From assembly GCF_001425625.1 (NCBI RefSeq), contig NZ_LMCP01000003.1:145087-209086 (forward strand): 64,000 bases of DNA, read 5' to 3'. The stretch's first letter is position 1. Each line of letters starts with the position of its first letter. Below, piece after piece: positions 7,291-16,756 of the stretch. Source of the DNA: Mesorhizobium sp. Root102. Its GTDB lineage: Bacteria; Pseudomonadota; Alphaproteobacteria; Rhizobiales; Rhizobiaceae. Below the pieces are notes generated by a model. The model ran no database searches. It was not told the DNA's origin and worked only from the letters and a program-made list of their open reading frames with translations. The translations under genes and the position numbers were made by a program.

Positions 7291-8657
7291 GCGTCGCCGA
7301 GGCCGGACACACACCCCACGAAATCATCATCGTGCGGCGTGGTCATGATGACCATGACGAGGCCCACCATGGCGGCGTCTGGAAGATCGCCTTCGCCGAT
7401 TTCATGACCGCCATGATGTGTTTCTTCCTGGTCATGTGGCTGATCAACGCCGCCAACGAACAGACCAAGGCAGCCGTCGCCAGCTACTTCAACCCGGTCA
7501 AGCTGGTCGACCGCAATTCGAGCCGCAAGGGCCTGGAGGATCTCGGCGACGGTCCGCGCGCGATTGGGACGACGGCCGACAATCCGAAGAAGGCGACCAG
7601 CAAGGCCGGCCAGGACGGCGATGGCTCGGCGGACCGCAAACAGGACAAGCAAGAACTCCCGCAAGCGGAACACTCCGACGAGCATCTGTTCGCCGATCCT
7701 TACGCGGTGCTTTCGGAAATCGCCACCGATACCGGCGTCATGCAGAATGTCAGTCAGAAGGGTGACGGCGGCGCGCAGGCTGCCGGCCCGGCGACGGGCG
7801 CCTCCGGCGGTGCCTCCTATCGCGATCCCTTCGAGCCCGATTTCTGGTCGCAGCAGGTCGCGGCGCCCGCCGCTGAGGCCAGTGCCGAGCGCACCAGGAT
7901 CGAGGGCGATCCTGTCAAGCCCGGCGACAAGGCCGCTGAAACACAGGTCGCCAAGGTAAAGGCCGTGCCGCCCGTCGCGGCCGCACCGCCCGAGCCGCTG
8001 GCCAAGGACGCGACAGGCAAGCAAGCTGTGAACGCCGCCACCGCAATGGCCAAGGCCGGCGACACGAAGCCGAGCGAGGTCAAACCGGGCGAGACCAAGC
8101 CGGACGATGCCAAGGCTGCGGACGCAGCCAAGGCCGAGGCCGAGGCGCAAAAGGCTGCCAAGCCCGACACCGGCGAGAAGGCGCCGACCGCGGCTGCAGT
8201 CAAGGCAGCGGCCGATGTCAAGCAGCAGTTGGCCAATGCCTTCAAGCCCGGCGACAAGCTGCACGACGGCGTCTCCGTTGAAGCCACCGACAAGGGCGTC
8301 GTCATCTCGATCACCGACCAGCTCGACTTCGGCATGTTCGAGGTTGGCTCGGCGCTGCCGAGCCGCGAACTGGTGCTGGCGATGGAGAAGATCGGCCGCA
8401 TCGTCAACAGCCAGAAGGGCACCATCAGCATCAACGGCCACACCGACGCCCGGCCGTTCCGCAGCGACAGCTACGACAATTGGCGACTGTCGACGGCGCG
8501 CGCGCATTCCGCTTACTACATGCTCGTGCGCGGTGGCGTCGACGAACGCCGCATCACCGAGGTCGCCGGCTTCGCCGATCGCCAGCCGAAGGATCCCGCG
8601 GATCCATTGTCGGCCGTAAACCGCCGCATCGAAATCCTGATGGCAACCGGCGGATGA
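7287..8657 (+). CDS. motB: Flagellar stator protein MotB
   Basis: The ATG at 7287 overlaps the preceding stop and gives 456 residues. The N-terminus KIAFADFMTAMMCFFLVMWL contains the single transmembrane helix with Asp38, the proton-carrying residue of stators. A long Ala/Lys/Pro-rich linker (about residues 100-320) is typical of rhizobial MotB. The C-terminal OmpA-like peptidoglycan-binding domain has NGHTDARPF, NWRLSTARAH and VNRRIEI. The partner motA is not in this window. motB is coupled to motC by an ATGA overlap. Confidence 0.95.
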   Translation: MSVAEAGHTPHEIIIVRRGHDDHDEAHHGGVWKIAFADFMTAMMCFFLVMWLINAANEQTKAAVASYFNPVKLVDRNSSRKGLEDLGDGPRAIGTTADNPKKATSKAGQDGDGSADRKQDKQELPQAEHSDEHLFADPYAVLSEIATDTGVMQNVSQKGDGGAQAAGPATGASGGASYRDPFEPDFWSQQVAAPAAEASAERTRIEGDPVKPGDKAAETQVAKVKAVPPVAAAPPEPLAKDATGKQAVNAATAMAKAGDTKPSEVKPGETKPDDAKAADAAKAEAEAQKAAKPDTGEKAPTAAAVKAAADVKQQLANAFKPGDKLHDGVSVEATDKGVVISITDQLDFGMFEVGSALPSRELVLAMEKIGRIVNSQKGTISINGHTDARPFRSDSYDNWRLSTARAHSAYYMLVRGGVDERRITEVAGFADRQPKDPADPLSAVNRRIEILMATGG

Positions 8658-10036
8658 GGCGAGCGGCCGTCACCAGCCGGTTGCTTGGCCTGTTGCTGCT
8701 GGCCGGCGGACACCCGTCGACCGGCTTCGCCCAGGAGGCGCTGCAGCCATATCAGTTGGTGCGCTCGCTGCAGCTCATCCAGGACCGCATTGCCACCGGC
8801 GACCATGCCGCCCTGCCGATGCAGGCCAAACTGCTGGAGATGGCGGATGCGCGCCTGCGCACGGCGGATGCCGAGGATTACAAGGATCCCAAGAACTTTC
8901 GCGCCCTGCTCGTCTACGGCATGAGCGGCGGTAACCCGGTGACCGTCGAAGCCGCCACGTCGCGCGCCACGACGGACCCGCAAAGCCTTGCCATAGCCCA
9001 AGGCGTGATCGACTACCTTACCGGCCGGCCCGGCGAGGCGATCGAAGCCTTGAAGCCTATCGACCCCATGGCGCTGCCTCCCGATCTCGGTGCTTTCCTT
9101 GCCCTGGTCAAAGGCTCGTTGCTTGCCGGCGACCAGCCCGCGGCCGCACTCGGTCTGCTCGACCAGGCAAGATTGCTCAGCCCTGGCACGCTGGTCGAGG
9201 AAGCCGCACTTCGCCGTTCGGTCGGCATTGCAGCCGGGCAAGGCGACGCGGCACGCTTCGCGCTTGCCTCCACCCAATATGTCGAGCGCTACCTCTATTC
9301 GCCCTATGCCAGCCAGTTCGCCGACTCCTTCGTCACCGGCGTCATCGCGCTGCACATGTCGATCAGTCAGGACAAGCTGGCCGACATCACCTCGATGATG
9401 GATGCCGAGCGCGAGAAGGTGATCTATCTGCGCATCGCCCGCCGCGCCGCGATCGACGGCCTGAACGAGCTGTCGGCTTTTGCTTCGGCGCGGGCCGAGC
9501 GGGGCCGCGACGGCAACACCAACCAGGACGATCCTCGCGCCCTGCTCTATGCCAGCCTTTCCACCGTCACCTCGGGCACCATCGAGGACGTTCGCGCCAA
9601 GCTCGGCAAGATCGACCGCACCAGATTGTCGCAAGGCGACCGCGCCTTGCTCGATGCCGCGCAGGCCATTGCCGGCGAGGTCGTCGCGCCGCCCGCCGCC
9701 CTTCCCCAGGAAAAGCCTGCTCCTGTTGCGGCCGGGCAATCACCGGCGCCCAAGATCGCCACGGCGCCAGGCGCCGATCACAGCGGACTGCCACCGGTCG
9801 AAGGCGCGATCGCGGAGCAACCTGCCGCCACTGCGGCCCCCGGTGGACCGGCCGCCAATGCGCCGGACACGGCGGCGGTTGCAGCCACATCCGCCGACGC
9901 AGCGACTGTCATGCCGGCTTCGGCACCGTCGCCCGCGGCCGGTCCCGAGCCCATCGATCCGACAGACGCCGCCATGACCAGAACACGTCGACAGCTCGAC
10001 CTGATCGACCAGATGCTTGGAGCCGCCCCCAAATGA
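8654..10036 (+). CDS. motC: Periplasmic motility protein MotC
   Basis: 460 residues with a signal peptide (about residues 1-25, ending GFAQE). The mature helical periplasmic domain begins LQPYQLVRSLQLIQDRIATG and contains RALLVYGMSGGNPVTVEAA. In S. meliloti MotC is a periplasmic protein needed for rotation; it works with MotB and is stabilised by MotE. The C-terminal third (from about residue 340) is Ala/Pro-rich and low in complexity. The start overlaps motB and the stop overlaps the next gene (both ATGA), as in the rhizobial motB-motC-motD order. Confidence 0.92.
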   Translation: MRRAAVTSRLLGLLLLAGGHPSTGFAQEALQPYQLVRSLQLIQDRIATGDHAALPMQAKLLEMADARLRTADAEDYKDPKNFRALLVYGMSGGNPVTVEAATSRATTDPQSLAIAQGVIDYLTGRPGEAIEALKPIDPMALPPDLGAFLALVKGSLLAGDQPAAALGLLDQARLLSPGTLVEEAALRRSVGIAAGQGDAARFALASTQYVERYLYSPYASQFADSFVTGVIALHMSISQDKLADITSMMDAEREKVIYLRIARRAAIDGLNELSAFASARAERGRDGNTNQDDPRALLYASLSTVTSGTIEDVRAKLGKIDRTRLSQGDRALLDAAQAIAGEVVAPPAALPQEKPAPVAAGQSPAPKIATAPGADHSGLPPVEGAIAEQPAATAAPGGPAANAPDTAAVAATSADAATVMPASAPSPAAGPEPIDPTDAAMTRTRRQLDLIDQMLGAAPK

Positions 10037-11430
10037 CCACCAGCCTCGGCTCGGCCTTGCCAGGATTTGCCTCCACGCGCGCGTCGTCGGAGCAACCGGC
10101 AGCGAATGGCAGGAACGACGACGACGGCTTCGGCAAGATGTTGCGCGGCGACACCGGCTCTACCCGCCCGGAACGGCAATCGACGACCGAGGCGGGATCG
10201 CGCGACCAGCGCTGGGGCAAGCTCGCCGCCGGCCTTGCCGGGAATGGCGGCAAGGCCGAACCGGCTTCGGCCGGTCCCGGAGAGACCACCTCTGCCAAGG
10301 TGCCGACCGTGAGAATCGGCAAGGACGATCTGGATGCAAAGGCGCACAAGGACGATGCCAATGCCGAAGAGACGACGCCGGATGCCGATGCCGTGCCGCT
10401 TCAGGACGACCTGTCGCTGCTGATCGCGTTTCATGACCTGCGCCATTTCTCGACATCGGCCAAGGCATCCGGGCGCGACGCAGCCACCGGCGAGAGCCCG
10501 TCGGATCCGGCGCTCGACGGGCAAGCTCCACTGCCGAAGACCTATCGAGCAAAGTCCTCGGCCGAACGCGAGGCCCTCGAAACCATCTCGAAGCCGGAGC
10601 AGGTGTCGATCGTCGACGGGCCTTTGACGGAGCTTGACGCCCAGCCACCGAGCTCTGCCTCCAGCGCGCCGAAACGCGACAACACCGTGGCGGCCCTGAA
10701 GCTGCCGGACGCCCCCGCTGCCGACGTGCCCGGCGTGCAGTCGAAGCACACCGCGGCGGCGATGAAGAGTATCGGGGATGTCCAGTCCTCGATGCGGCCC
10801 GAAGCGGGGAAACAGTCCCTGTCCGCCCCACGCATCGACGTGGTGTCCGAACAGAGCTTCCCCGCACCGCCGCAGAGTCCCATCAGCCAGGCAGCCCTCA
10901 ATGTGATCAACGCCATAGCCGCCGACAGCGGCTCGCAAAAGGCGCTTTCAGCCTCATCCACGGCCGCTCAGCTGGCCAGCCCTGTTGCCGTTCCGACACA
11001 TGTGCTGAAGATCGAACTTCACCCCGCCGAACTCGGCATGGTGACGGCCCATCTTCGCCTCTCCGGAGAACAACTTTCGATTGAGCTGAAGCCCGAAACA
11101 CACGACGCCCATCGTCGGCTGTCCGCCGACAGCGAGGCCATCGTCAAGTCGCTGCGGGGTCTCGGCTTCGAGGTTGACAAGGTCACAATCCTGCAACCTT
11201 CGGTAGCAGTTCCCTCTACAACCCGCACCGATGCAACCGCCCCCTTGCCGACGGCAACAGGCCGCGATCCATCATCCTTTCAACCGGGGAATTCGGGCGG
11301 CGGCAGCTCTGGAGCCGGCGGCCAGCAATCGGGCCAGCAATCCTCAGGGAAACGCAACGATGACGCGCAGGACTACGGCCGCGGCAGTTCGCCTTCTCGC
11401 GAGCGCGCTGGCGGCGATATCTTTATCTAG
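10033..11430 (+). CDS. motD: Flagellar hook-length control protein (MotD/FliK)
   Basis: 465 residues with the FliK layout: a long low-complexity hydrophilic N-terminal part and a folded Flg_hook domain near residues 315-390 (VLKIELHPAELGMVTAHLRL, then SLRGLGFEVDKVTI). FliK is exported, measures hook length and switches export to filament-type substrates. The protein once named MotD in rhizobia was later shown to be FliK. A Gly/Ser/Gln-rich tail follows the domain. The last 71 bases overlap the following transglycosylase gene in another frame. Confidence 0.9.
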   Translation: MTTSLGSALPGFASTRASSEQPAANGRNDDDGFGKMLRGDTGSTRPERQSTTEAGSRDQRWGKLAAGLAGNGGKAEPASAGPGETTSAKVPTVRIGKDDLDAKAHKDDANAEETTPDADAVPLQDDLSLLIAFHDLRHFSTSAKASGRDAATGESPSDPALDGQAPLPKTYRAKSSAEREALETISKPEQVSIVDGPLTELDAQPPSSASSAPKRDNTVAALKLPDAPAADVPGVQSKHTAAAMKSIGDVQSSMRPEAGKQSLSAPRIDVVSEQSFPAPPQSPISQAALNVINAIAADSGSQKALSASSTAAQLASPVAVPTHVLKIELHPAELGMVTAHLRLSGEQLSIELKPETHDAHRRLSADSEAIVKSLRGLGFEVDKVTILQPSVAVPSTTRTDATAPLPTATGRDPSSFQPGNSGGGSSGAGGQQSGQQSSGKRNDDAQDYGRGSSPSRERAGGDIFI

Positions 11431-11947
11431 CGCGGCAAGCGCTGCCGCAGCCGCGGCCAACCCTTGCGAGCCGGAAATCCTGCGCGCCGCCGATCGCTAT
11501 GGCGTGCCCGCCGGCATCCTCTATGCCGTGGGCCTGACGGAGACCGGCATCAAGGGCAGCCTTCAACCCAACGCTTTGAATATAGAGGGAAAAGCGGTCT
11601 TTCCGAGGAGCCGGACCGAGGCCCTTGCCGCCTTCGCCAATGCCCGGCGCGAGGGCAAGACGCTGATCGATCTGGGCTGCATGCAGATCAACCATCACTA
11701 CCACGCATCGCATTTTCGCAGCGTCGAGGACATGCTCGACCCACGCCAGAACGTCGACTACGCGGCGCGCTTCCTGGCCAGCCTCCATGCCCGCCACGAG
11801 ACCTGGTCGATGGCCGTCGCCCGCTATCATGCCGGCCCCGACAACGATCCGGCGCAGAAGATCTATGTATGCCGCGTCATTGCCAACATGGTCGCCACCG
11901 GCTTTGGAAAATGGACCGCGAATGCGCGCGGCTTCTGCAACCCATAA
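11360..11947 (+). CDS. Lytic transglycosylase-like protein of the flagellar cluster
   Basis: The ATG at 11360 gives 195 residues with an Ala-rich signal peptide (about residues 1-32) and is preceded by GGGAAACGCAACG. The open frame continues upstream, but there it only overlaps motD. The SLT fold is recognisable: ADRYGVPAGILYAVGLTETG with catalytic Glu61, then GCMQINHHYH, and VARYHAGPDN near the end. It probably opens peptidoglycan for the rod or hook and corresponds to the unnamed gene between motD and rem in S. meliloti. Codons 1-23 are shared with the end of motD. Confidence 0.85.
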   Translation: MTRRTTAAAVRLLASALAAISLSSAASAAAAAANPCEPEILRAADRYGVPAGILYAVGLTETGIKGSLQPNALNIEGKAVFPRSRTEALAAFANARREGKTLIDLGCMQINHHYHASHFRSVEDMLDPRQNVDYAARFLASLHARHETWSMAVARYHAGPDNDPAQKIYVCRVIANMVATGFGKWTANARGFCNP

Positions 11948-12033
11948 GCGTATTTTCTGCTTCTAATAAACCAACTGCACAACCCGGAATTGTCGGTTTG
12001 ACTTGGTCAAAACTTGCTACCGAAAGCATATCT

Positions 12034-12053
12034 GGTTGCACGCTAATGCAACC
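12034..12053. promoter_or_regulatory. 20-bp dyad upstream of rem
   Basis: GGTTGCA-CGCTAA-TGCAACC is a perfect 7-bp inverted repeat about 120 bases before the rem start, in an AT-rich 223-base intergenic region (11948-12170). A 20-bp dyad is the usual size of a LuxR-type site, and VisNR (LuxR-type) is known to control rem in S. meliloti. The link to VisNR is inference. Confidence 0.35.
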
Positions 12054-12170
12054 GATGCGATTCCAGACTCCCAAGAAACTAGCTACAAGAAATGACGGTT
12101 GTTCAGGATTCTCGCCAGCGGATACGCCTCTCTTCACGGGGCAAATGATTTGATTCGGAAGGCGGGGCCG

Positions 12171-12839
12171 ATGATTGTGATCGTTGACGAGCGCGAGCTC
12201 GTAACAGAGGGATACAATTCACTTTTCGATCGTGAGGGCATCGCCTGTGCAGGCTTTGCGTCCGGCGAGTTCGGTGAGTGGGTGAACTCGGCCGCCGACA
12301 CCGATCTGAGGTCGGTGCGAGCCTTCCTCATCGGCGACTGCCGCGAAGGCTCCATCTCTCCCCGCCAGATCCGCGACCGCACCGGCGCTCCGGTCATTGC
12401 ACTCAGCGAACAGCATTCCCTGGAGAACACGCTTCGGTTGTTCGAGAGCGGCGTCGACGACGTCATTCGCAAACCCGTCCATATCAGAGAGATCCTGGCC
12501 CGCATCACCGCCATCCGCCGCCGCGCCCAGGAAGATGTCGCCTACACCGAGATCGGCGCCATGCGCATCTTCATGGACGGCCGCGACCCCGAGATCAACG
12601 GTCAGCCTCTGCCCTTGCCGCGCCGTGAGCGCCGCATCCTCGAATATCTGGCGAGCAATCGCGGGCGTCGCGTCACCAAGACCCAGGTTTTCAACGCCAT
12701 CTACGGCATTTTCGACGAAGAGGTCGAGGAGAACGTGGTGGAAAGCCACATCAGCAAACTGCGCAAGAAGCTGCGCGAGAAGCTGGGCACCGACCCGATC
12801 GATTCCAAGCGTTTCCTTGGCTACCGGCTCGTCTTCTGA
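12171..12839 (+). CDS. rem: Rem/FtcR-type flagellar master regulator
   Basis: The ATG at 12171 gives 222 residues beginning [19 protein letters not shown], the FtcR/Rem start. An upstream ATG in frame would add a non-conserved leader. The N-terminal receiver-like domain keeps the DDVIRKPVH segment but has DE in place of the usual acidic pair and LIGDC (Asp56) at the phosphoacceptor position. The C-terminal OmpR-type winged helix (about residues 125-222) has [20 protein letters not shown] and [20 protein letters not shown]. Rem (rhizobia) and FtcR (Brucella) activate flagellar genes in exponential growth, and flgE follows directly. No sensor kinase gene is nearby. Confidence 0.93.
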   Translation: MIVIVDERELVTEGYNSLFDREGIACAGFASGEFGEWVNSAADTDLRSVRAFLIGDCREGSISPRQIRDRTGAPVIALSEQHSLENTLRLFESGVDDVIRKPVHIREILARITAIRRRAQEDVAYTEIGAMRIFMDGRDPEINGQPLPLPRRERRILEYLASNRGRRVTKTQVFNAIYGIFDEEVEENVVESHISKLRKKLREKLGTDPIDSKRFLGYRLVF

Positions 12840-12885
12840 TGCAGCGCCGCGCCAGCCTCGCGCAAGAAAACACGCGTAGCCTCGT

Positions 12886-12927
12886 AGCCAGTGGCATCCA
12901 CACTGGAGCCAGTGGCATGCACATTGG
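12886..12927 (+). repeat. Two adjacent 21-bp repeats before flgE
   Basis: AGCCAGTGGCATCCACACTGG (12886-12906) is followed directly by a second copy with two changes (12907-12927). The array ends 12 bases before the flgE ATG. The first copy contains the perfect dyad CCAGTG-N7-CACTGG; the second has CCAGTG-N7-CATTGG. The 21-bp period is two helical turns. Confidence 0.75.
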
Positions 12928-12939
12928 GGAGACGTTTCG

Positions 12940-14196
12940 ATGAGCCTCTACGGAATGATGCGGACCGGCGTTGCCGGCATGAACGCGCAGGCCAATCGCC
13001 TGTCGACGGTCGCCGACAACATCGCCAATTCCGACACCACCGGTTACAAGCGGTCCTCCGCCGAATTTTCGACGCTGGTCATGCCATCGACGGGCGGTGC
13101 CTACAATTCCGGCGGCGTCACCACGACGATCCGTCAGGCGGTCAGCGATCCGGGCGTCCTCCAGTACACGACCTCGGTCTCCGACCTTGCCGTCAGCGGC
13201 GATGGCTTCTTTGTCGTTCAGGATCCGAGCGGTACGCCCTACCTGACCCGCGCCGGCGCCTTCGTTCCCGATGGGCAGGGCAGGCTGGTCAACTCGGCCG
13301 GCTTCCAACTGATGGCCTATAGCTACGACAATGGCGTGCCGGCAGCGACGGTCAACGGCTTCGAGGGACTGGTTCCTGTTGTCATCTCCGACCAGGGCAT
13401 GACCGCAACGCCGAGCACCGAGGGTAGCTATGCCGGCAACCTGCCGGCAGGCGCGACACCGGTCGCTGCCGCTAATCTGCCCACCACCAATGCTGTCGGC
13501 GCACAGTACACGTCGAAATCCTCGATGGTCGCCTATGACAACCTCGGCAACAAGAAGCTGCTCGACGTCTATTTCACCAACACAGGCGTCGGCACCTGGC
13601 AGGTGGCGGTCTTCGACCAGTCGCAGGCCACGCCCGGAACAGCGTTCCCCTACACCGGCGGCGCGCTGGGCTCAGCCAACCTGACCTTCGACACCAGCAC
13701 CGGCAAGCTGACCGGCGCCGTCGACAGCGTCGGTCTGACGGTGCCCAATGGCGCCGCCTTTTCGCTCGATCTGTCGGCGCTGACCCAGCTCGGCACCGGC
13801 TTCACCGTTTCCGACGCCCAGGTCAACGGCAACGCGCCGAGCACCATCGACAAGGTCCAGATCAGCAAGGACGGCACCATCTACGCGCAGTACAAGGACG
13901 GCTCCACCAAGCCGCTCTACAAGATCCCGCTGGCCGACGTGCAGAGCCCGGACCAGCTCACCGCGCTGCCCGGCAACGTCTATTCACAGGGCACCGAATC
14001 CGGCGCGGTCCGTGTCGGCTTCGCCAATGAAGGCAAGCTCGGCTCCATCATCTCTGGCGCGCTCGAGAATTCCAACGTCGATATCGCCGAAGAACTGACC
14101 AACATGATCGCGGCGCAGCGCAGCTACACCGCTAATTCGAAAGTCTTCCAGACCGGTTCCGATCTGATGGACGTTCTTGTCAACCTGAAGCGATAA
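12940..14196 (+). CDS. flgE: Flagellar hook protein FlgE
   Basis: 418 residues with GGGGAGA upstream of the ATG. The N-terminus has the rod/hook signature MRTGVAGMNAQANRLSTVAD followed by NIANSDTTGYKR. The FlgE insert domain lies in the middle (about residues 110-330). The C-terminus SNVDIAEELTNMIAAQRSYT then ANSKVFQTGSDLM is the conserved D0 helix. FlgE builds the hook joining rod to filament. It opens the run flgE-flgK-flgL-flaF-flbT-flgD-fliQ, which has short gaps or overlaps and is probably one operon. Confidence 0.97.
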   Translation: MSLYGMMRTGVAGMNAQANRLSTVADNIANSDTTGYKRSSAEFSTLVMPSTGGAYNSGGVTTTIRQAVSDPGVLQYTTSVSDLAVSGDGFFVVQDPSGTPYLTRAGAFVPDGQGRLVNSAGFQLMAYSYDNGVPAATVNGFEGLVPVVISDQGMTATPSTEGSYAGNLPAGATPVAAANLPTTNAVGAQYTSKSSMVAYDNLGNKKLLDVYFTNTGVGTWQVAVFDQSQATPGTAFPYTGGALGSANLTFDTSTGKLTGAVDSVGLTVPNGAAFSLDLSALTQLGTGFTVSDAQVNGNAPSTIDKVQISKDGTIYAQYKDGSTKPLYKIPLADVQSPDQLTALPGNVYSQGTESGAVRVGFANEGKLGSIISGALENSNVDIAEELTNMIAAQRSYTANSKVFQTGSDLMDVLVNLKR

Positions 14197-14223
14197 GACG
14201 GGCGCCGCCCGCGAAAGACCCGC

Positions 14224-15678
14224 ATGTCACTGTCTACCGCATTGAGTATCGCCCAGTCGGCACTTATGAACACCGCGCGACAGACCAGCGTCGTCTCGCG
14301 CAACGTCGCCGACGCCACCAACACGGACTATTCGCGCCGTCAGGCCGTCGTCACCAGCACGGCGCCGGGCGCGCGTTCGGTTGATATCCAGCGCGCCACC
14401 AACGACCTTCTGTTCCGCCAGAACCTCGGCGCGCTGTCGGCCTGGAGCGGCCAGAACGCGCTCTACAGCGGCATGGATCAGCTAGGTGTTGCGGTCAATG
14501 GCGTCGACAATGCGTCCTCACCCTCGACCGCGATTGCCGACCTGCAGAAGGCGCTGCAGCTCTACGCCACCTCGCCGTCCAATCAGAACCTCGGCGCCAG
14601 CGTCATCGACGCAGCCAAGCAGGTCGTGCGCTCGCTGAATGAAGGCTCCAAGGCCGTCCAGGATTTCCGAACCCAGACCGACGGCCAGATCGCCACGGCC
14701 GTCGACGACCTGAACTCGCTGCTCAGCCAATTCCAGGATGCGAACACGGCGGTCATGTCCGGAACCCGTTCCGGCACCGACGTTTCCGACGCGCTCGACC
14801 AGCGTGACGCGCTTTTGAAGAAGATTTCGAATTATGTGCCGGTGTCGACCTTCACGCGTGGCGACAATGACATGGTCATCACCACCGGCGACGGCACGAC
14901 ATTGTTCGAGACGATACCGCGCACGGTCACCTTCGCGGCATCCGCCGGCTACACCGCAGGCGCGGCAGGCAATGCCGTTTATATCGACAATGTGCCGATC
15001 TCGGCGGGAGCCGGCGGCAACACCAGCGCCAGCGGCACGCTTGCCGGCCTGCTGCAATTGCGCGACGGCGTCGCCTCGACCATGCAGAGCCAGCTCGACG
15101 AGACAGCGCGTGGCCTGATCACCGCCTTTGCCGAGACCGCACCTTCGATGCCCAATGCAGCCGGCCTGTTCACCTGGTCGGGGGCGCCGGCCATCCCGGC
15201 CGCGGGCACGCTGGTCAACGGCCTTGCCGCTTCCATCAGCGTCAATGCGGCGATGGACCCGAGCAGCGGCGGCAATCCGACGCTGCTGCGCGACGGCGGC
15301 GCCAACGGAGCCGCCTATGTCGCCAACACCGGCGGCGGCGCATCCTATTCCACCCTTCTGGTTGCCTATGGCGACCGGCTCGACCAGCCGATGACCTTCG
15401 ACCCCGCAGCCGGGGTTTCGGCAACCTCCAGCGTTTCCGACTACGCGGCCAATTCGATCGGCTGGTTCGAAGGCTTGCGCCAGCAGGCTTCAACCGCTTC
15501 CGACGCCAAGGAAGCACTGGCCTCGCGCAGCGCCGAGGCGCTGTCCAACGCGACCGGCGTCAATGTCGACCAGGAAATGTCGCTCCTCCTCGACCTCGAA
15601 CACACCTATCAGGCATCGGCCCGGATGATGAAAACCGTCGACGACATGCTGACGGCCTTGCTCAACGCGGTGGGATAA
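14224..15678 (+). CDS. flgK: Hook-filament junction protein FlgK
   Basis: 484 residues. The N-terminal D0/D1 region (STALSIAQSALMNTARQTSV, SRNVADATNTDYSRRQ) and the C-terminal region (TGVNVDQEMSLLLDLEHTYQ then ASARMMKTVDDMLTALL) are typical of FlgK. The middle is a variable globular part. FlgK is hook-associated protein 1 and sits between hook and filament. It starts 27 bases after flgE and ends three bases before flgL. Confidence 0.96.
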   Translation: MSLSTALSIAQSALMNTARQTSVVSRNVADATNTDYSRRQAVVTSTAPGARSVDIQRATNDLLFRQNLGALSAWSGQNALYSGMDQLGVAVNGVDNASSPSTAIADLQKALQLYATSPSNQNLGASVIDAAKQVVRSLNEGSKAVQDFRTQTDGQIATAVDDLNSLLSQFQDANTAVMSGTRSGTDVSDALDQRDALLKKISNYVPVSTFTRGDNDMVITTGDGTTLFETIPRTVTFAASAGYTAGAAGNAVYIDNVPISAGAGGNTSASGTLAGLLQLRDGVASTMQSQLDETARGLITAFAETAPSMPNAAGLFTWSGAPAIPAAGTLVNGLAASISVNAAMDPSSGGNPTLLRDGGANGAAYVANTGGGASYSTLLVAYGDRLDQPMTFDPAAGVSATSSVSDYAANSIGWFEGLRQQASTASDAKEALASRSAEALSNATGVNVDQEMSLLLDLEHTYQASARMMKTVDDMLTALLNAVG

Positions 15679-15681
15679 TCC

Positions 15682-16725
15682 ATGACTTCAGTCTCGTCAG
15701 CCGCTTTGTCGAATGCCATGCGCTCCCAGCAGATGCGCATGCAGGCCGATCTCGTCAAAGCCACGAAAGAATCCTCGACGGGCAGGGTCGCCGATGTCGG
15801 GCTGGCTCTCGGCGGGCGCACCACCCAGGCCGTCACCTTCCAGCGCGATCTTGACCGGCTCAACGTCATCATCGATTCCAACGGCCTGGTCGGCGCCCGG
15901 CTCTCCTCGACGCAGACCTCGCTTAGCCAGCTCTCCAGCGCCGCGCAAACCTTTCTGTCCGCCCTGACCACCGCTTCATCAAGCGATTCTTCCAACAGTC
16001 TCACCCAATCCTCCGGCAAGGCGACCATCCAGCAGCTGACCTCGATCCTCAACACCAGCGTCAATGGCGAATACCTGTTCGCCGGCACCAACACCGACGT
16101 CAAGCCGATCAACGACTTCACAGCTGCCGGCTCCCCCGCCAAGGCGGCATTCGACGCCGCTTTCGTCGCCAACTTCGGCTTCACCCAGGACGACCCGACA
16201 GCGGCCAACATCACGGCTGCCCAGATGGACGATTTCATCACCAATGATGTCGCGCCGCAGTTCACGGGCGCGGGTTGGCAGGGCAACTGGTCGAACGCCA
16301 CCGACCAGCAGATCGTCAGCCGCATCGCTCTCAACGAGACCACCCCAACCTCGACCAGCGCCAACAGTGATGGCATCCAGAAGCTCGCAATGGCCGCAGC
16401 CATGGTCAGCAGCCTGATGTCCAGCAACATCAGCCAGGCCGCGAAGAATACGGTCGTCAGCCGCTCGACGGCAATCGTCGGCGAAGCTCTGAGCGGCATT
16501 GCCCAGATTCAATCCGAGACCGGTATCGTCCAGAAGCGGGTTTCCGATGCAAACGACCGCATGAAAACGCAGGTCGACCTTTTCGAAAGGCATATTCTCG
16601 ATCTGGAAGGCGTCGATCCGGCCGAAGCCGCGACCCGGGTCGCGGACCTGACCCAGCACATCGAAACGTCCTTCGCGCTGACCGCACGCCTGCAGCAGCT
16701 CAGCCTGTTGAATTACCTGACCTGA
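15682..16725 (+). CDS. flgL: Hook-filament junction protein FlgL
   Basis: 347 residues of the flagellin-like superfamily. The N-terminal helix region is SNAMRSQQMRMQADLVKATK, with the FlgL-type segment NTSVNGEYLFAGTNTDVKPI near residue 130. The C-terminal helices end TRVADLTQHIETSFALTARL followed by QQLSLLNYLT. FlgL is hook-associated protein 3, the adapter on which filament growth starts. It follows flgK with a three-base gap. Confidence 0.94.
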   Translation: MTSVSSAALSNAMRSQQMRMQADLVKATKESSTGRVADVGLALGGRTTQAVTFQRDLDRLNVIIDSNGLVGARLSSTQTSLSQLSSAAQTFLSALTTASSSDSSNSLTQSSGKATIQQLTSILNTSVNGEYLFAGTNTDVKPINDFTAAGSPAKAAFDAAFVANFGFTQDDPTAANITAAQMDDFITNDVAPQFTGAGWQGNWSNATDQQIVSRIALNETTPTSTSANSDGIQKLAMAAAMVSSLMSSNISQAAKNTVVSRSTAIVGEALSGIAQIQSETGIVQKRVSDANDRMKTQVDLFERHILDLEGVDPAEAATRVADLTQHIETSFALTARLQQLSLLNYLT

Positions 16726-16756
16726 CAACGCTTAACGGAACGGTAGAGCCCCAACG

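Noticed and set aside
6816..8507. Minus-strand open frame of 563 codons opposite the FliH-like gene and motB
   Set aside because: Antisense shadow of certain genes; no start signal and no recognisable domain.
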